Shown: positions 1-11,826, counted from the stretch's first letter. The stretch: DNA of 64,000 nt from Dipteris shenzhenensis (GCA_047967505.1 CM106538.1); one strand, 5' to 3'. Made by a program: numbers and translations. Notes: generated by a model not told the origin, from the letters alone.

Positions 1-420
1 TGCTGAGGTGGCAGGAGTGGTCACATGAAGTGACTGTGGAGCACTGTGTGTGCCTGCAGGGGTCAGTGCTTGGATAGCTGAGGTGGCACTACTGAGGTGG
101 CACAAATGAAGATGCCAGTAGATGATGTGGCAATAATGACATGGTAGTGATGACGCGGCTATACTGATGTGGCAAATGAGCTAGCAGGGTGATGTGTCTA
201 TGATGATGTGGCAAGTGACATGGTAGATGACATGGCAAATAAGGCTGACGTGGCACATGTTGATGTGGCAAATTGACTTTGACTGACACATGGCAGTCGG
301 TGATAGCTGGCAGATAAGCTAATGATGTGGTAGCTTCACGAGGCTATTGACATGTCACTTAGAGTGACGTGGCAGATAGGGTGCCATGTGTCACAATTGT
401 GACCAAACCACCTAACCAGG
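1..420. repeat. Degenerate GATGTGGCA-type short repeats
   Basis: The stretch is built from imperfect 15-25 bp units around GATGTGGCA, GAGGTGGCA and GACATGGCA, with variable spacers. The small open frames here are products of the repeat. The same motif family reappears at about 33255-33660, beside the right-hand palindrome array, so it probably belongs to one transposon family of which only part is visible at this edge. Confidence 0.6.
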
Positions 421-1344
421 ATTGATTGAACCTAACCTAACTAGGGTTGACTGAACCTAACCCTGGTTAGCTCCTATCTGACACATATCAGTCAGAGAGC
501 AAGAGAGACTCTAAGTAGAAAGACGACGATGAAATGGCAACTTGGAAAAGATGATGGTGAAGAGACAATCCGTCATTGTGTCGTTGCATGCAGGGAGCTG
601 GTTTTGGAGCTGCGGCGCTTCACCGTCTTCTTCATCTTCAGGCTTGCAAGCTCACAGCCGTTTGAGTGATGCTTCGATGCCGTAGAAGACGTTGAAGCCC
701 GTGGAGGTAAGGAGCCCGTTTGGAGCTTCATTGCAGGAATGAAAGAGCACTGGAGTGCTAGAAGGAACCTTAGAGCTTCTTAGTACAGTCGAGTGGAGAG
801 GCTATCACTGGAGCGCTGGCCGAACAGAGAGGCAAGGCTGGAGCATTGGCCATCTTGCATGATGGAGCATTGGAAGCTACTATAGGGAGGCCATCTAGGA
901 AGGCTCACGGCTGAGAGTAGAAGGCCGTGGGTGGTGCTCGAGGTGAAGTGTTGTTGCTTCGGGATTGCCCACAGCTATGTTGCAGAAAGGAGCATGGTAG
1001 GATGGCATGTTGTTAGAGGGTCGCCCATGAAGCTATTGTTGGGGGGTTGTCCGTGGAGCTGTTGATGCTGAGAAGCCACCTTTGCTAGGGAGCCATCGTT
1101 TTGCGAGCCCAGAGCATGGAGTAGAGGCCTTGTAGATAGTCGTTGAGGCGGTTCAGGAGCTAGCTACCGGTGATGCAAGTGCTGCTGGAGACCTTTGTAG
1201 TTTGGAGAGGCGTCTGGCTTTCCAAACTATGAGAACTGCGAGTGTTGCTTCCAAATCTATACATGTATATACCTTCTAGCATGCACTACCTTCAGTGCAC
1301 TGATTGCAACCAGTAGCGATAGGCAAGGATTGATCTACGAACAA
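421..1344. other. No recognisable gene; GA-rich stretch
   Basis: A short duplication of the form TTGAACCTAACC lies at about 425-465. From 500 to 1240 the plus strand is rich in GGAG/GAGG with no long open frame. It could be the LTR or untranslated leader of an element, but no TG...CA boundary or primer site could be fixed. Confidence 0.4.
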
Positions 1345-1876
1345 TCACGCCCGCTTTTTTATCACTAGGTATTCCCAAACATGAGGAGAGTCCTCTCTTA
1401 GGTACCAATGTTTGCTTTGCTGCCTATAGCTTTCCAAAGTTGCAACAAAACGCATAAACATGTTATGGATTGAGCCACGATTAAAGAATGGACTGATAAT
1501 CCATAACTCCTCATCATCAGAACGTCCTATGGCATGACACATGCCTCTGTGCATCATTGACATGGCTAGCTCCATCTTCAACATGGCATATGCATCAACA
1601 GTATCGTGTTTACTTCTTTTAAACATATTGAGTGCACATTTGCATTGATGTCCTACCTTGGGCAACACCTACATTAATCTCTTCTTTTGCCTCATTCGTG
1701 GAGGCCACAAGGTGTGTGCCAACTACTCCTTTCTCTCTCATGCTTTTAGGCAATGGAAGCTTGCATTTTGGACCACTTAGTTGCACAAGAACGAGCTTTG
1801 ACTCTCCACCCAATGACAACTCGAAATCTTGATGGGATCTCAACAATTCTAGCTGGCACAACACATCACCAAGCAT
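1345..1876 (-). pseudogene. Unrecognised broken coding remnant
   Basis: Two overlapping minus-strand frames follow one another: 85 codons (1876 to 1619), then 107 codons (1668 to 1345) in another frame. The second contains an acidic stretch followed by ELWIISPFFNRGSI. That is faintly like the hinge region of STE20-type kinases (LW-V-MPFM-GGS), but no glycine loop, catalytic HRD or DFG motif is visible. I do not assign a family. The frame change within the overlap suggests a decayed exon or transposon-captured fragment. Confidence 0.3.
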
Positions 1877-2409
1877 TCTAGTGTAATTACTTCATGCACA
1901 TCATGCTTGGGCACTACTCTACAAACTACATGAAACCAAGTTGTGACATGACAAACTCGCATTTTTATCTCTCCTCAATTCCAGCAAGATGTTAGCTGCC
2001 ATGATGAATAGCTAGACAATGCTATGATTGTATCGCTCTCATCAATTTAGGCGAGATGTTGGGTTCCATGATGAAAAGCTAGACAGTGCTATGATTGATC
2101 TAGAAAACACAATTCATTACTTGCATTCAAAAGAAGATCCAATGATCTATAAGCAATTACAACAGACATATGACAATGACAAATGTACAAATTCAACCAA
2201 GTATCCTCGATGCAGCATGTAAGATTGAAAACCCTCTATTGTCACATAAATATGATGCTTCATAAACTACATCAGGTAATATCCTACTCTATTATTACAC
2301 ATTTGTTAATCTAAAACTATAAACATGTAACAATAACACAAAGCCAAGATGATCTCGATCAGCTTTGCCAATCACAAATTCAACTGCTGGGAAAGGTTGA
2401 AATTGAGGT
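1877..2409. other. No gene; one ~70 bp imperfect duplication
   Basis: The segment around 1999-2037 (ATGATGAATAGCTAGACAAT) is repeated imperfectly around 2068-2100, about 70 bp apart. A 64-codon frame spans the second copy, but nothing in it resembles a known domain. The remainder is AT-rich. Confidence 0.4.
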
Positions 2410-2640
2410 CACTACAAGACACGGGCCACTTTTCGATGCCGATACTGATGCTAAATACAAAGAAAAAAAAACTTAACCAGTAAAAAGTGTTGGAATGTCC
2501 GTCGGTGTCTACATCGCAAAGAAAGTGTTGATATAGTCATCGGTATGGGCATCAGTAACTGAATGTTTCTAGTGTCAGTATGGGCATCGGTATGAACATT
2601 GGTATCTATCGACACTAGAGTGTCAGCATATACCAACATT
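2410..2640. mobile_element. CACTA-type transposon terminus with subterminal repeats
   Basis: Position 2410 begins CACTACAAGA, the canonical start of CACTA (En/Spm) inverted repeats. Behind it come clustered subterminal motifs of the type GATGCCGATA, GGCATCGGTATG and CATCGGTATGGGCATC on both strands, as expected of transposase-binding repeats. No matching CTTGTAGTG end with the same subterminal motif was found in the window, so this is either a solo end or part of a truncated or internally deleted element. Confidence 0.55.
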
Positions 2641-2757
2641 CTAACAGAATTTTAAAAAAATTATGGGGTAGGATGGGTCTTGCCATCCTGCCCCACAAAA
2701 AATTTTTTCATTATAAATGTTACAAAAGAGGTCTATTACAATGTTACAAAAAGGGTC

Positions 2758-2912
2758 TGCAAAATGGCAAAAGTGCCGAGGTTGAAAATAGCAAATCTAC
2801 CACATTAATGTGCTACAAAATGGCAAAAGTGCCGAAGTGGAAAATGGCAAATCTACTGAAATAATGCCCTATAAAATGGCAAAAGTGCCAAAATACAAAA
2901 CGACAAAATGTC
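2758..2912 (+). repeat. Three 56-bp tandem repeats
   Basis: The unit starting AAAATGGCAAAAGTGCC recurs at about 2760, 2816 and 2872. The first two units are nearly identical and the third is diverged at its end. The open frames over it merely follow the repeat. Confidence 0.7.
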
Positions 2913-3207
2913 CTATCCTACTACTCCTCCTCCTCCTCCAACTCTCCTCATCCTCCTCGCCCTCCTTGTCCTCCTTGCCCTCCTCATCTATAGCCTCTCT
3001 GTGTAATCCTGATCCACCTCCTCTTCTATGAGCCTCTCTGCTTCTCGTCTTAAGATCTAGTCTCCAAGTCTAGGTCTCTATATGGGTCAAAGTTTCCTCC
3101 CTAAGAACGAAACAAGTTAGGAAATAAGATAAGAGCGTCGATTGTAAGACAACGATGAGGATTAGGGTATAATCACATGATGCTTTGCCACCTTTTGCCA
3201 ATTGATT
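2913..3207. other. Pyrimidine-rich spacer, no gene
   Basis: CTC/CCT-rich low-complexity sequence (2920-3050) followed by about 150 bp of unremarkable sequence leading to the 3' side of the minus-strand gag remnant. Confidence 0.5.
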
Positions 3208-3734
3208 CTATATCCTTCTTGACCTTATGTACTCATCGTCATTTGGAAGCCTACCAATCATAGATTTATGTGGATCCAAATTCAAGGAGTTAGATATGAA
3301 TAACAGGTATTGAGCATGATTGGGAGACTCAACATTATTAGTATTTGTGGGTTGGGGTGTTACTATTTGCCCATCCAATCCGACAGGTCTCTCCATAAAG
3401 TAGGATTACCCCGTAATAGTGGTGCGATGGGCATCTTGATCTCAGTGGACAGGAATGTGGCTAATCCTGCGATGTCTTGAGGACCAGTCATAGATTCTAT
3501 GCCTATTGATTTAGACTCTTCTAAGCCATATAAGGAAATTTTGTCATCCTCCTTTAGTTGTTGCAAGGTAGGGTCTTCTTCAAACATCGGCTGCATTAGG
3601 GTGGATCCCTTTGTTGAAGGGCATGACACACCTTATTCCTCTACCCTTTTAGGTATTTGCAAGGCTTTTGAGGCTTGAGCATTTATCTCATGTCTAGGAT
3701 GAATTGTATCAATACTCTTGCTTGCCTTGAGACT

Positions 3735-5029
3735 CTACTCACATTCCTCTTGGCACTTGTGTACCAATTTATACACCTCGGTGAGATCTTGTCTCCTCAC
3801 CCATGGGTTGGAATATTCACCATGACCCTTAGGTGTTGTAGCTTGGCCATGGGTTGAAGCCATTATTAGTGCCTCATTTGCCTCATGTGGGTGGTTGTTG
3901 CTGGTACCATTTGAGAGAGTATCACCCGAGGAAGATGATGTTGCTACGGAGGCTGTATCTTCATCCAACCCATCTTGGATGATGACCTTATTTTTTCCCT
4001 TCCCAATCTTCATTGCACCCTTGGTTCTTACTCGTGCTAATTCAGTTGCATTTCTAGGTTGTGACGTGCTAGCTTTATCCCTTTTGGCTTGTTTGTGAAG
4101 CTCTTTTTTAAAAGATTTAGCTTGCAACATCGTGATTACATTCAAGGATACTAATGACACTTGGCCTCTGTCAAGGCTTAACAAGTTAAGGCTTGTGGAC
4201 TTAGATGGCCTTCTCATCGAGCAATCCTTAAAGAGATGGTCCACACCACACCCAGTGCACAATGGTGGGGGTGTATTAGACGTTGGTGCACACGTAATTG
4301 GCTTCTTAGATTGCCCCTTATATGGACACTCATTGGTAGGGTGTGGCCCTTGACACATATGGCATTGAATGGGTTGTTGATCAAGTTGTTCCTATCTCCC
4401 ATTCTTTGAGGAATCGTTGCCGTCTGGTAGACCGGAATGTATTGGTCACCTTGTATAATGTAGTGACTTATAATGCTAGACCGATTTGCATTGTCACCAT
4501 TTTGGGGATAGGTGTGTCCATTGATGGTAGGTCTAGGATCTCCCCAATCACTAGGTAGCTCTTCCACCAATACTTGATTCAAAGGAGTAATTCGTGGTGG
4601 TGGTGGTTGAGGTCCCAATACTGGCAAGGGTAATGGAATATTTTGAGCCCTAAATTGCCCTTGATTGGCTGATATGGCTCCTTGTATTGGCTATTGTACC
4701 TGATTGGATGGATTGGGTGGTGTAGGCAATGGTAGATGCGGCCTTTGTTGATAAATGGGTTGAGGAATCACCCTAGGATAATGACATTGGGATGTGTCAT
4801 GATTTCCCCAATGATCACAATGGGCACAGTAGAGTGTTGGCCTGGCTCTAAGATGAGGGCATTCCTTAGTGGGATGATTTCCAGTGCATACCCCACACCA
4901 TATGTTATCTCTTTGTGGAAAGAGATGTGGGTTTCTAGGAGCATCTTTTGGTACTTCTATATTCCATTGTTGGCTCAACTTGTTTAATAGATCTATGGCC
5001 AACTCTTCCATGTTGAGCACCTTGGGCAT
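3735..5029 (-). pseudogene. gag: Gag nucleocapsid with four CCHC-like knuckles
   Basis: Three overlapping minus-strand frames (5029-4691, 4627-4214, 4358-3735) encode four zinc-knuckle-like motifs: CGVCTGNHPTKEC and CAHCDHWGNHDTSQC in the first, CHMCQGPHPTNEC at the change between frames, and CTGCGVDHLFKDC in the last. The spacings are C-x2-C-x3-H-x4-C three times and C-x2-C-x5-H-x4-C once, whereas the canonical spacing is x4. Proline-rich linkers separate them. A basic, Ser-rich acidic tail follows. RNA or DNA packaging is the expected role. The frame changes make it non-functional as it stands. Confidence 0.7.
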
Positions 5030-5278
5030 AATACTTGCATCCCTAGTTGCTTCTTAAGTTGAAGCCTATGCTATTTGGGACATATCAAAGGAAGCAAAGG
5101 ATTCATCCTTTTGGGGCGTCTCCCTCATGTTATCCCCTAAGCATATTGTTGTCTTGCTGCATAGCTCGAACGATGTGGGATTCATAGAAAACAAATGATC
5201 ATGCAGCTTAGCATCCCATAGCCCTATGAGGAAGCATGGCAGAAGCTACACATCACTCATCCTCTCATGGGGTTCACA

Positions 5279-5721
5279 TCACGAGTTCAGATGCTTAATC
5301 CTAGTGATATAGTATCTGAAGGACTCAGTGTCCTTCTGTTTCACCTGATAAAACTGGTTAATTGGGTTCCACTTGAGCCCACTGGGGGAAAACTCCACAA
5401 TGAAAGATTTATGCAATGTGTCCCAATTTAGTTTCTCCTCAGGGTTTAATGCTCTAAACCATTGTCCAGCCTTGCCATCAATACTCAAGCTAAAAGCACT
5501 AACCTTTTCTAGATCCCCGATATTACCAAAGTCTCACGGATTTGTTCAAATCTCTCAACATGGGAGACTGGGTCTCCTTCTCCTACAAACTTGGTGATTA
5601 GCTTGGAGATATTAATAGGCTTGCTCCTTGAGGGGTTGGTATCCCATCTTGGAAACATCAATGGTGGAGCAACAGCCCCCCTTCCTAGTGCTTGCACTAG
5701 GATTCTCATTGCTTCATCCAT
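5279..5721 (-). pseudogene. gag: Gag capsid core (retrotransposon gag domain)
   Basis: Two adjoining frames (5721-5509 and 5488-5279) read through a typical plant gypsy capsid: a DPVSHVERFEQI segment, then GKAGQWFRALNPEEKLNWDT and SFIVEFSPSG, with the W..L....I..W..L...F..F spacing of the retrotransposon gag family. The protein would form the virus-like particle shell. The break between the two frames is about 20 bases and appears to be a small indel. The downstream part joins the zinc-knuckle region at 5029. Confidence 0.75.
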
Positions 5722-6262
5722 AAGGACTGTTTGCGATACAGAAGGAGGTCATGGAATGGTAGGCGATGTCCCATACATTGGTGGTCCTGATGAAGAGTTC
5801 CATGGATTTGATGGCACAAGGTTGGGATGGGAGGATCCAGGCCCACTACGCATTGGCATTGTGACTTGGGTCAGGTTAGGCCTAACAGGTTGGTCTGGAG
5901 GTCCTCTAGGGAGTGGTATGTTCCATGTGCAGGCATAGGCCTATAAGGGGCACTTGTTGGGTAGGGAATATCTCCCATGCTTTGCTGCCAAGGAGGCATC
6001 ATAGGGGCTTTTGAGATGGAGAGTCTTAATTTTGTGAGCCTTCAAGGTTACTCCTCTGCCCCCTTTGCTCTAGATTTTGGGACCCTTGTGAGAATGTGGG
6101 TCCAAATCCATCCCCATAGGATTGCCTATCATCAAAGAATTGGTATGATGGGGGTTGATTGCCATTAGGTATGGTGGGACTTGGCTCCCTGAGTATTGCT
6201 TCTGACATCGGAGGTTGAGCCAGCATTTGAGCCTTTTGACATTGCCCTAGTCTATCCAGCAA

Positions 6263-7496
6263 ATGTATGCCCCTTCCCCCATGCCGTCTTATGTCCCTTC
6301 CCCCATGCTGTCTTATGCCCCTTCTGCCATGCCGTCTTATGCCCCTTCCCCCATGCCGTCAGGAGGTCCTTTTGTCTCGCAGAGCCGTCGACGTACTCCT
6401 GTGCAGCTGAGACTCAGTTCTCTAGCTACGAGTGGTCAACGTAGTCCCGTGCAGTCTCCAGCTACGAGTGGCCAACGTACGAGCTTGACACGACACAGTA
6501 GCAGGGCATAGTAGCAGGGAGAGCGGTGGGGATGCATGGCACAGTGCTTTGGGAGGGGTGGCAGTGGGGACAATGATGATTCAGATGATTTAGACGTGCC
6601 TTCGGGTGATGGTACGATATTCTATGACATCACTCAGACAGGAGGCATCTTGATGGATGCGTGGGGGAAGGACATCATGGCCTTCATGCGCTCTGTAATT
6701 GCTAACAATTATAGATATTGCTTTATCCACTTCAAATACCAGCCAAAGAGGTTGGCTGATGAGACCCTCACTGCTGTTCGCTCTAGGTATCCTAACCCCC
6801 CCAATCGCCAGTTCACAGATAAATGGGCCAAGTCAAAGATTATTACGATACTTGGCAATAAAAGATCTTCGCTTAAGAGGCAGGCACTAGCAGAGATTGC
6901 CAAGCTCAAGGGACGTCAACCACCAAGGGGCCCACCCCACACCGCTCACAAGCGTGAGTGGAAGAAAGCAATGAAGTCAGCGAGGGAGGACCCCAGTCTG
7001 CAGCACATGGAGGCACGAATGATCCAGATGGAGGAATATGGAAGCGCGCATTTTGGAGCAGGGTGTGTTGATTCATGGGAGGCCCAATTTGTAAGTATCG
7101 ATCTCAAATTATATTGCTTATGTAGTTTATTAGGAGGTTGTTTCTTTGTACTAATCCCTCCGCAAATTGTGTCGTCTTGTAGCTTGAGATCGTGGGCAGA
7201 TACCCTACTCCTGTGGAGACAGCCTACCACCGCCACCATCGCAGAGGAGATACATGGAGGCACTTCCATGATGACGGGTTGATTACTGAGGAGCAGTATA
7301 TCCGGGCTACTGGAGCGGTCCTCGAGGTATTTGAAAGTAATTAAATAATGCCAATATAATAAGTAAAGATTTGATTTTTCATACATTGATATATGTTGTC
7401 CCTTGTTTACAGGCCTGTGCACAAGACGACGAGAAAGACGAGGAAGGAGGCGCAGAAGGGAGCACAGAAAGGAGCATGGAAGGCAGTGAGGATTAG
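6263..7496 (+). pseudogene. CACTA companion-type gene (plant transposase-like), three exons
   Basis: A Pro/Ser-rich, MPSYAPS-repeat N-terminal frame (6263-6511) is followed in the same frame, after two consecutive TAG codons, by a 185-codon exon starting at 6536 and ending exactly at 7090 before GTAAGT. Splicing to the acceptor before 7183 (phase 0) and again from 7326 to 7413 keeps one frame to the TAG at 7494-7496 and gives an acidic C-terminus. The middle exon reads EIVGRYPTPVETAYHRHHRR, resembling the GREPTPLE...HTRKDG region of the plant Ptta/En/Spm transposase family (Transposase_24). That family accompanies CACTA TnpD genes. The exact splice phases suggest it was once expressed; the tandem TAGs would stop it unless they lie in an unrecognised intron. 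Confidence 0.6.
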
Positions 7497-7516
7497 TCGT
7501 AGAAGTAGTGCTAGCT

Positions 7517-7665
7517 ACTCTTTTTTGTACTAAAAGCCACTGGCTTGGCTTCGTGCCTCTTGTATATACACTTCTCTTATTTTTTGTACTTGAAGCCACA
7601 TGACGTGGCTTAGCTTCCTTATTTTTTGTACTTGAAGCCACATGACGTGGCTTAGCTTCGTGCTA
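7517..7665 (+). repeat. Short tandem repeat 3' of the CACTA-type gene
   Basis: The unit TTTTTTGTACTTGAAGCCAC followed by ATGACGTGGCTTAGCTTC occurs at about 7577 and 7619 (42-bp period), with a diverged copy at about 7517. It lies just after the stop codon and may be part of the 3' untranslated region. Confidence 0.65.
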
Positions 7666-7859
7666 TATGTACATACAAGCACTTTTTGAGCTTTCAATTT
7701 TATTGCGTTTTGGAGTTGTAATGTTTTATTTGGAATTGTAATTAAAATGCGATTGCATTGGCTGTAAGAATTGAATTACATAATGTGGAAATGGGATTCT
7801 TGTAACTATATAGCATACACAACATATACAGCATTCTGTAAATTTTAAAAAAAATATTA

Positions 7860-8110
7860 TAAAGCGCATCTATCAGTGCATCTATAAATGCATCTATATA
7901 CGCGTCTGTCTGTTCGACAAGCGTCTATTTTTGCATCTATAAACACGTTTATAAGAGCGTCTATTTAAGCATCTAAATGCATGTCTATACACGCGTGTGT
8001 CTGCTATATAGATGTGCTAGTAGATGTGGGTCTCCAGAGGTGAAAATAGACGCGCAATAGATGCGCCCGTAAGTTTTTTATTTAGTTCAATAAACACGTT
8101 TGTGTGCACG
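7860..8110. repeat. Subterminal-type repeats GCGTCTAT/GCATCTAT
   Basis: At least ten variants of GC(G/A)TCTAT or their complements are packed into 250 bp, for example at 7863, 7875, 7887, 7921, 7934 and 7960. Dense short motifs next to a transposase-type gene are the usual look of a CACTA subterminal region bound by TnpA-like protein. The motif differs from that behind the terminus at 2410, so the two ends probably come from different elements. No clear TAGTG terminus was found. Confidence 0.5.
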
Positions 8111-10414
8111 TCTATGGGTGCTTTGTCTTGTTGTGGAAGCTCATTGCATTGGACAGAGAGTCGTGAGACACAAGATCCCAGATGTGCTCCATGTGCAAGA
8201 TTTTCTTGGTTTGCTCTAAAACTTTATTGTAGGGAAGAGGTAGCCCCAAGAACAAAGGGCCCAAGTGGTCACCTCACACCGGCTATTATGCTGTGAGGAT
8301 TACCAAAAAGCGAGCGGAGAAAAGCGAGCAGCCCCAAATAAGCGAGCAAGATTAAATAGGTTTCAAGCGAGCGAGAACCTCATCCAGCATCTTATTCCTC
8401 TCAATATCATTGGAACAATTGATGTGATCATAAGCAAATTAAACATATTCCAACAATGAAGGCATGCCTAAAACTCACAATTAACTTTTCTTTCATCCCC
8501 ATACTATCAATTTGAGTCGTTGTGGAGAGGTAGAGACACAACAATACATAAAATTTGCGATAAAAAAAGCAAACACTACTCAGATTGAGCATCCACACAG
8601 CAAGATTATGATAGATCACAAGGTAGAATATATGACTGAAAATATGTAAACATGATCATGTGCTACATATACATATCATGTCTTTTATGCTTGCAGAAGA
8701 TCATCCATACATTCGATCCAAAAACATGGAAATAGAACTAACTATGTCAAAAGAAAAAAAACACATTTTCATCATAAGGATTAATTTTGCTTAGTGAAAA
8801 TACCTAGGTAATCTGGACAATACCATGCTTTAAAAAACTTAGGGAGCCAAAAAAGGATTTTAGCCCTCCATACTTCTATTATGACCAATGTCTGAATGAT
8901 AGTTCTATCGGAACTAGAAATGAATGCATCTAACCACTATGTTGAGTGCTCATCTAGTATCATGTAGACTATTATGTTAAAATCAATATGTGGCCACAAA
9001 CTCAAGCATAAGAGGAGCATGATTCAAGTGAAATAATCAAGCAAGTTGAAGCAAAAAACCAAATATCTATTCGGATCTATGCTGTGGTGGATCCGCCAAC
9101 CATGAGTAGCAAAAGAACCTATGAAAAAAGCAAAATAGGGACTATGCCACTCTACCATGATCACTTCCATGCTACAAATAAGGGAATACATAGTCATTTT
9201 AGGGTACTTTTAGGGTTCATTCCCAACCACTAAAAAGAGAGCCAATGCTATATATTTGTATTCATAAAATATTTATGAACATTATCATGTTCAATATAAG
9301 GATAGGAGCCAGCTCAATGGGTAGTCTTAAACAAATATAAATACTATTCGAATTTTAACCTTATGCAAAAGCTTTTTTTTTAACACAAAGTAAAACTTGA
9401 TTATACATATAGATGGGAATCAGGTCACCATTGTAAGTATGTATTTAGTAATTAAGTTGAAAATATTCCCTTAGAAAAATAGCTCAATCAACATAGTACC
9501 CATATTATATATCCGAAATTTACAAGATCTCATTCATACCATTAGATTGTTTTCATCACTTATCATGAGTACTAACCTCAATTGGCATTATGTATTTGGG
9601 TCAAAATAGTTTTTAGTATAGGATATAATGGAGCAATACATTTATGTAATATCTAGTGATCATAGTTTCTAATATAGGATAAAATGGAGCATAGAGTAAT
9701 GTTGTCATTCAAAAATGATAATATACCTTCCTTGACCATATACAAGTATCATGCATTCATAAAAAAAGTTAGTCATAAACTGCAATATAATGTGCCCATA
9801 CTGCATGTACATTAAATCTTCACATGTTAGAATGTGACAAAAGGGAATAATTTAACTATGAAATCAGGGATCAATGTAGGAAATGGTCTTCTATGCACAT
9901 ATATATGCTAAGGGTCCATCTAATACAATATTGGAAATTGATGTGAGTATAAGTGTATGCATCCATCGGTGATGTATATGAGTGTATGCATCCATTTGTG
10001 ATGTATATTGTTGTACTAATCCATGGTGCTTTACGGCTTGAGTTGTTTGTAGCGCAATTGGTCACAACAATGTTGTATTTTTTAAAAGAAAAATGCCATA
10101 AAAATTTCATGCTGCAAAACACACACAAAAAAATGGCATTTGTAGCATTAATCCAAGCATTTCCTACAAGAAATCTCCATCCCTTCCTGCTTACTCTTTC
10201 GGCCAACTCCACCCTCTTGTTGCCCTTCAAGACTGCCTCTTGCCTCCTCGCCTCCTTGCTTCCTCACCTCCTCACCTCCTTGCTTCTTTGCCTTCTCACC
10301 TCCTTGCATCATGCTTGTTGCTGGCAATTCCAAGGCGAGGGGGGAAGCATAAGAATGGCAACACCTTAATGCGCTGTCATTTTTCATGCTTTTGCCACCC
10401 AAAAACAAGACCTA
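8111..10414. other. Long AT-rich stretch without a gene
   Basis: No frame over 140 codons and no recognisable domain on either strand. AGCGAGC-type short repeats occur at 8310-8370 and a CTCC/CTTGC low-complexity tract at 10220-10310. The minus-strand frames across that tract are Gly/Glu/Gln-rich products of the simple sequence. Confidence 0.5.
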
Positions 10415-10527
10415 CAAAGCCCTTGCTTAAGCTTGAATGAGCCTCTTGATTTTGGGCATGTTAAGCCATTTTTGACCATTATACCCCCAAAATCAAGAGG
10501 CTCATTCAAGCTTAAGCAAGGGCTTTG
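10415..10527. repeat. Hairpin with perfect 42-bp stem
   Basis: The left arm 10415-10456 and right arm 10486-10527 are exact reverse complements over 42 bp, beginning CAAAGCCCTTGCTTAAGC, with a 29-base loop. A transcript of either strand would fold into a long perfect stem. It may be a small foldback transposon or a young inverted duplication that feeds small-RNA processing; there is no evidence of transcription here. Confidence 0.8.
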
Positions 10528-11144
10528 CAAGCATTGCAAGTCCAGTAAATGAAATCAATCAGATTAGGAATTGGCAAACTCAATTTGGGAATGGTCAGAA
10601 ATACTTTATCTTTGAATAATGCCTTGGATCATGGGATGGGGTCCCATGAACTTGCTGCCTATGATGATGAATGGTTCTGCCCTTGACTAAAGGTGACATG
10701 TGTAGTAGTAAAAGGATAGCCCTCATGGAATCTCTAAGGGGTCTTGATTTTGGCCATGATTTGCACATTCTAGCACTTGAGCCATACATCAATTTCCAAC
10801 ACTTGAGGCATATAGTGGCTTTGCCCACGCAACATTTCTAGCAGCAATCCAAGCATCAAGCAATCTCATATTCTGTATCTAGAGACATCATGAGGGGTAG
10901 AGCCTCTTTTTGGTAGTCTCACTAGCAATATGTATTGAAAAAAAATGTATTCAATTATTATATTCTTCCTTGCTATATGAATGCTCTTAATGCATCCAAA
11001 TTGTAGAACTACTTCAATACTACTTCTTAGTTATATTGTATAATAACCTCCATATGTATGCTCGTGAGACAATAAAAAAGAGACCTGGAAACCAAAAAAT
11101 GATAGCGCATTGATGCGCTACCATTTTTGGGCTACTAGGCCTCT
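10528..11144. other. Spacer without a gene
   Basis: Unremarkable AT-rich sequence. A phrase like that in the following foldback array (GGTCTTGATTTTGG) appears at 10741, so diverged pieces of the array family probably extend into this stretch. Confidence 0.4.
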
Positions 11145-11787
11145 TTTTTAATGTCTCCTGAACATAAGAACAAGCACTTGTGTTCCTTACCTTTCTTTCC
11201 AATGGGGGTCTTGATTTTGGGGGTGTGTGCCAAAAATTGATAAACAACATTATTTGATGCATATAGTTTTATTAAATCGATAAAATAGGCATGAAAACAT
11301 CTAAATTGGCTCTTGCCATTTGATTTTATGTATGACATGACCCCATTTGGATTTGTAATTCCAAAGATACGGGGTCTTACTTTTAGGGCTTGAATGCCTA
11401 AAATAGGCAGCGCGTCAATGTGCTGCCTATTTCATACATTAAGGCCTCAAAAGTAGGACCCCATGTAGGACCAAATGAGGTCCTACTTTTGAGGCTTAAA
11501 TGCATGAAATAGGCAGCACATTGACAAGCTACCTATTTCAGGAATTCAAGTCCTAAAAGTAGGACCCTGTATCTTTGGACTTACAAATCCCAATGGGATC
11601 ATGTCCTATATCAAATCGAATGGCAAGAGCCAATTTAGATGTTTTTCATGCCTATTTTCTCCATCAATCAAAACTGTATGCATAAATATATACATCAAGA
11701 TATGCATCAATATATACATATGTATGTATGTATGTATATATATATATATAGATACATACATACATACATACATACATACATACATGT

Positions 11788-11826
<39 letters not shown>

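Larger units (their letters stand above)
3208..6262 (-). mobile_element. Ty3/gypsy-like gag-only remnant
   Basis: Minus-strand frames run consecutively from 6262 to 3208 and include a retrotransposon gag capsid core (5721-5279), a multi-knuckle nucleocapsid (5029-3735) and a low-complexity tail (3629-3208). No protease, reverse transcriptase, RNase H or integrase motif is present on the 3' side, and no LTR pair was identified. Either the pol half was deleted or this is a non-autonomous gag-bearing element. Several frame changes show that it is decayed. Confidence 0.7.

Noticed and set aside
1345-1668. STE20-like protein kinase
   Set aside because: Only the LWIISPFF stretch resembles the hinge; no glycine loop, catalytic Lys, HRD or DFG was found.
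10148-10408. Gly/Glu/Gln-rich minus-strand frame
   Set aside because: Low-complexity product of the CTCC/CTTGC tract at 10220-10310.
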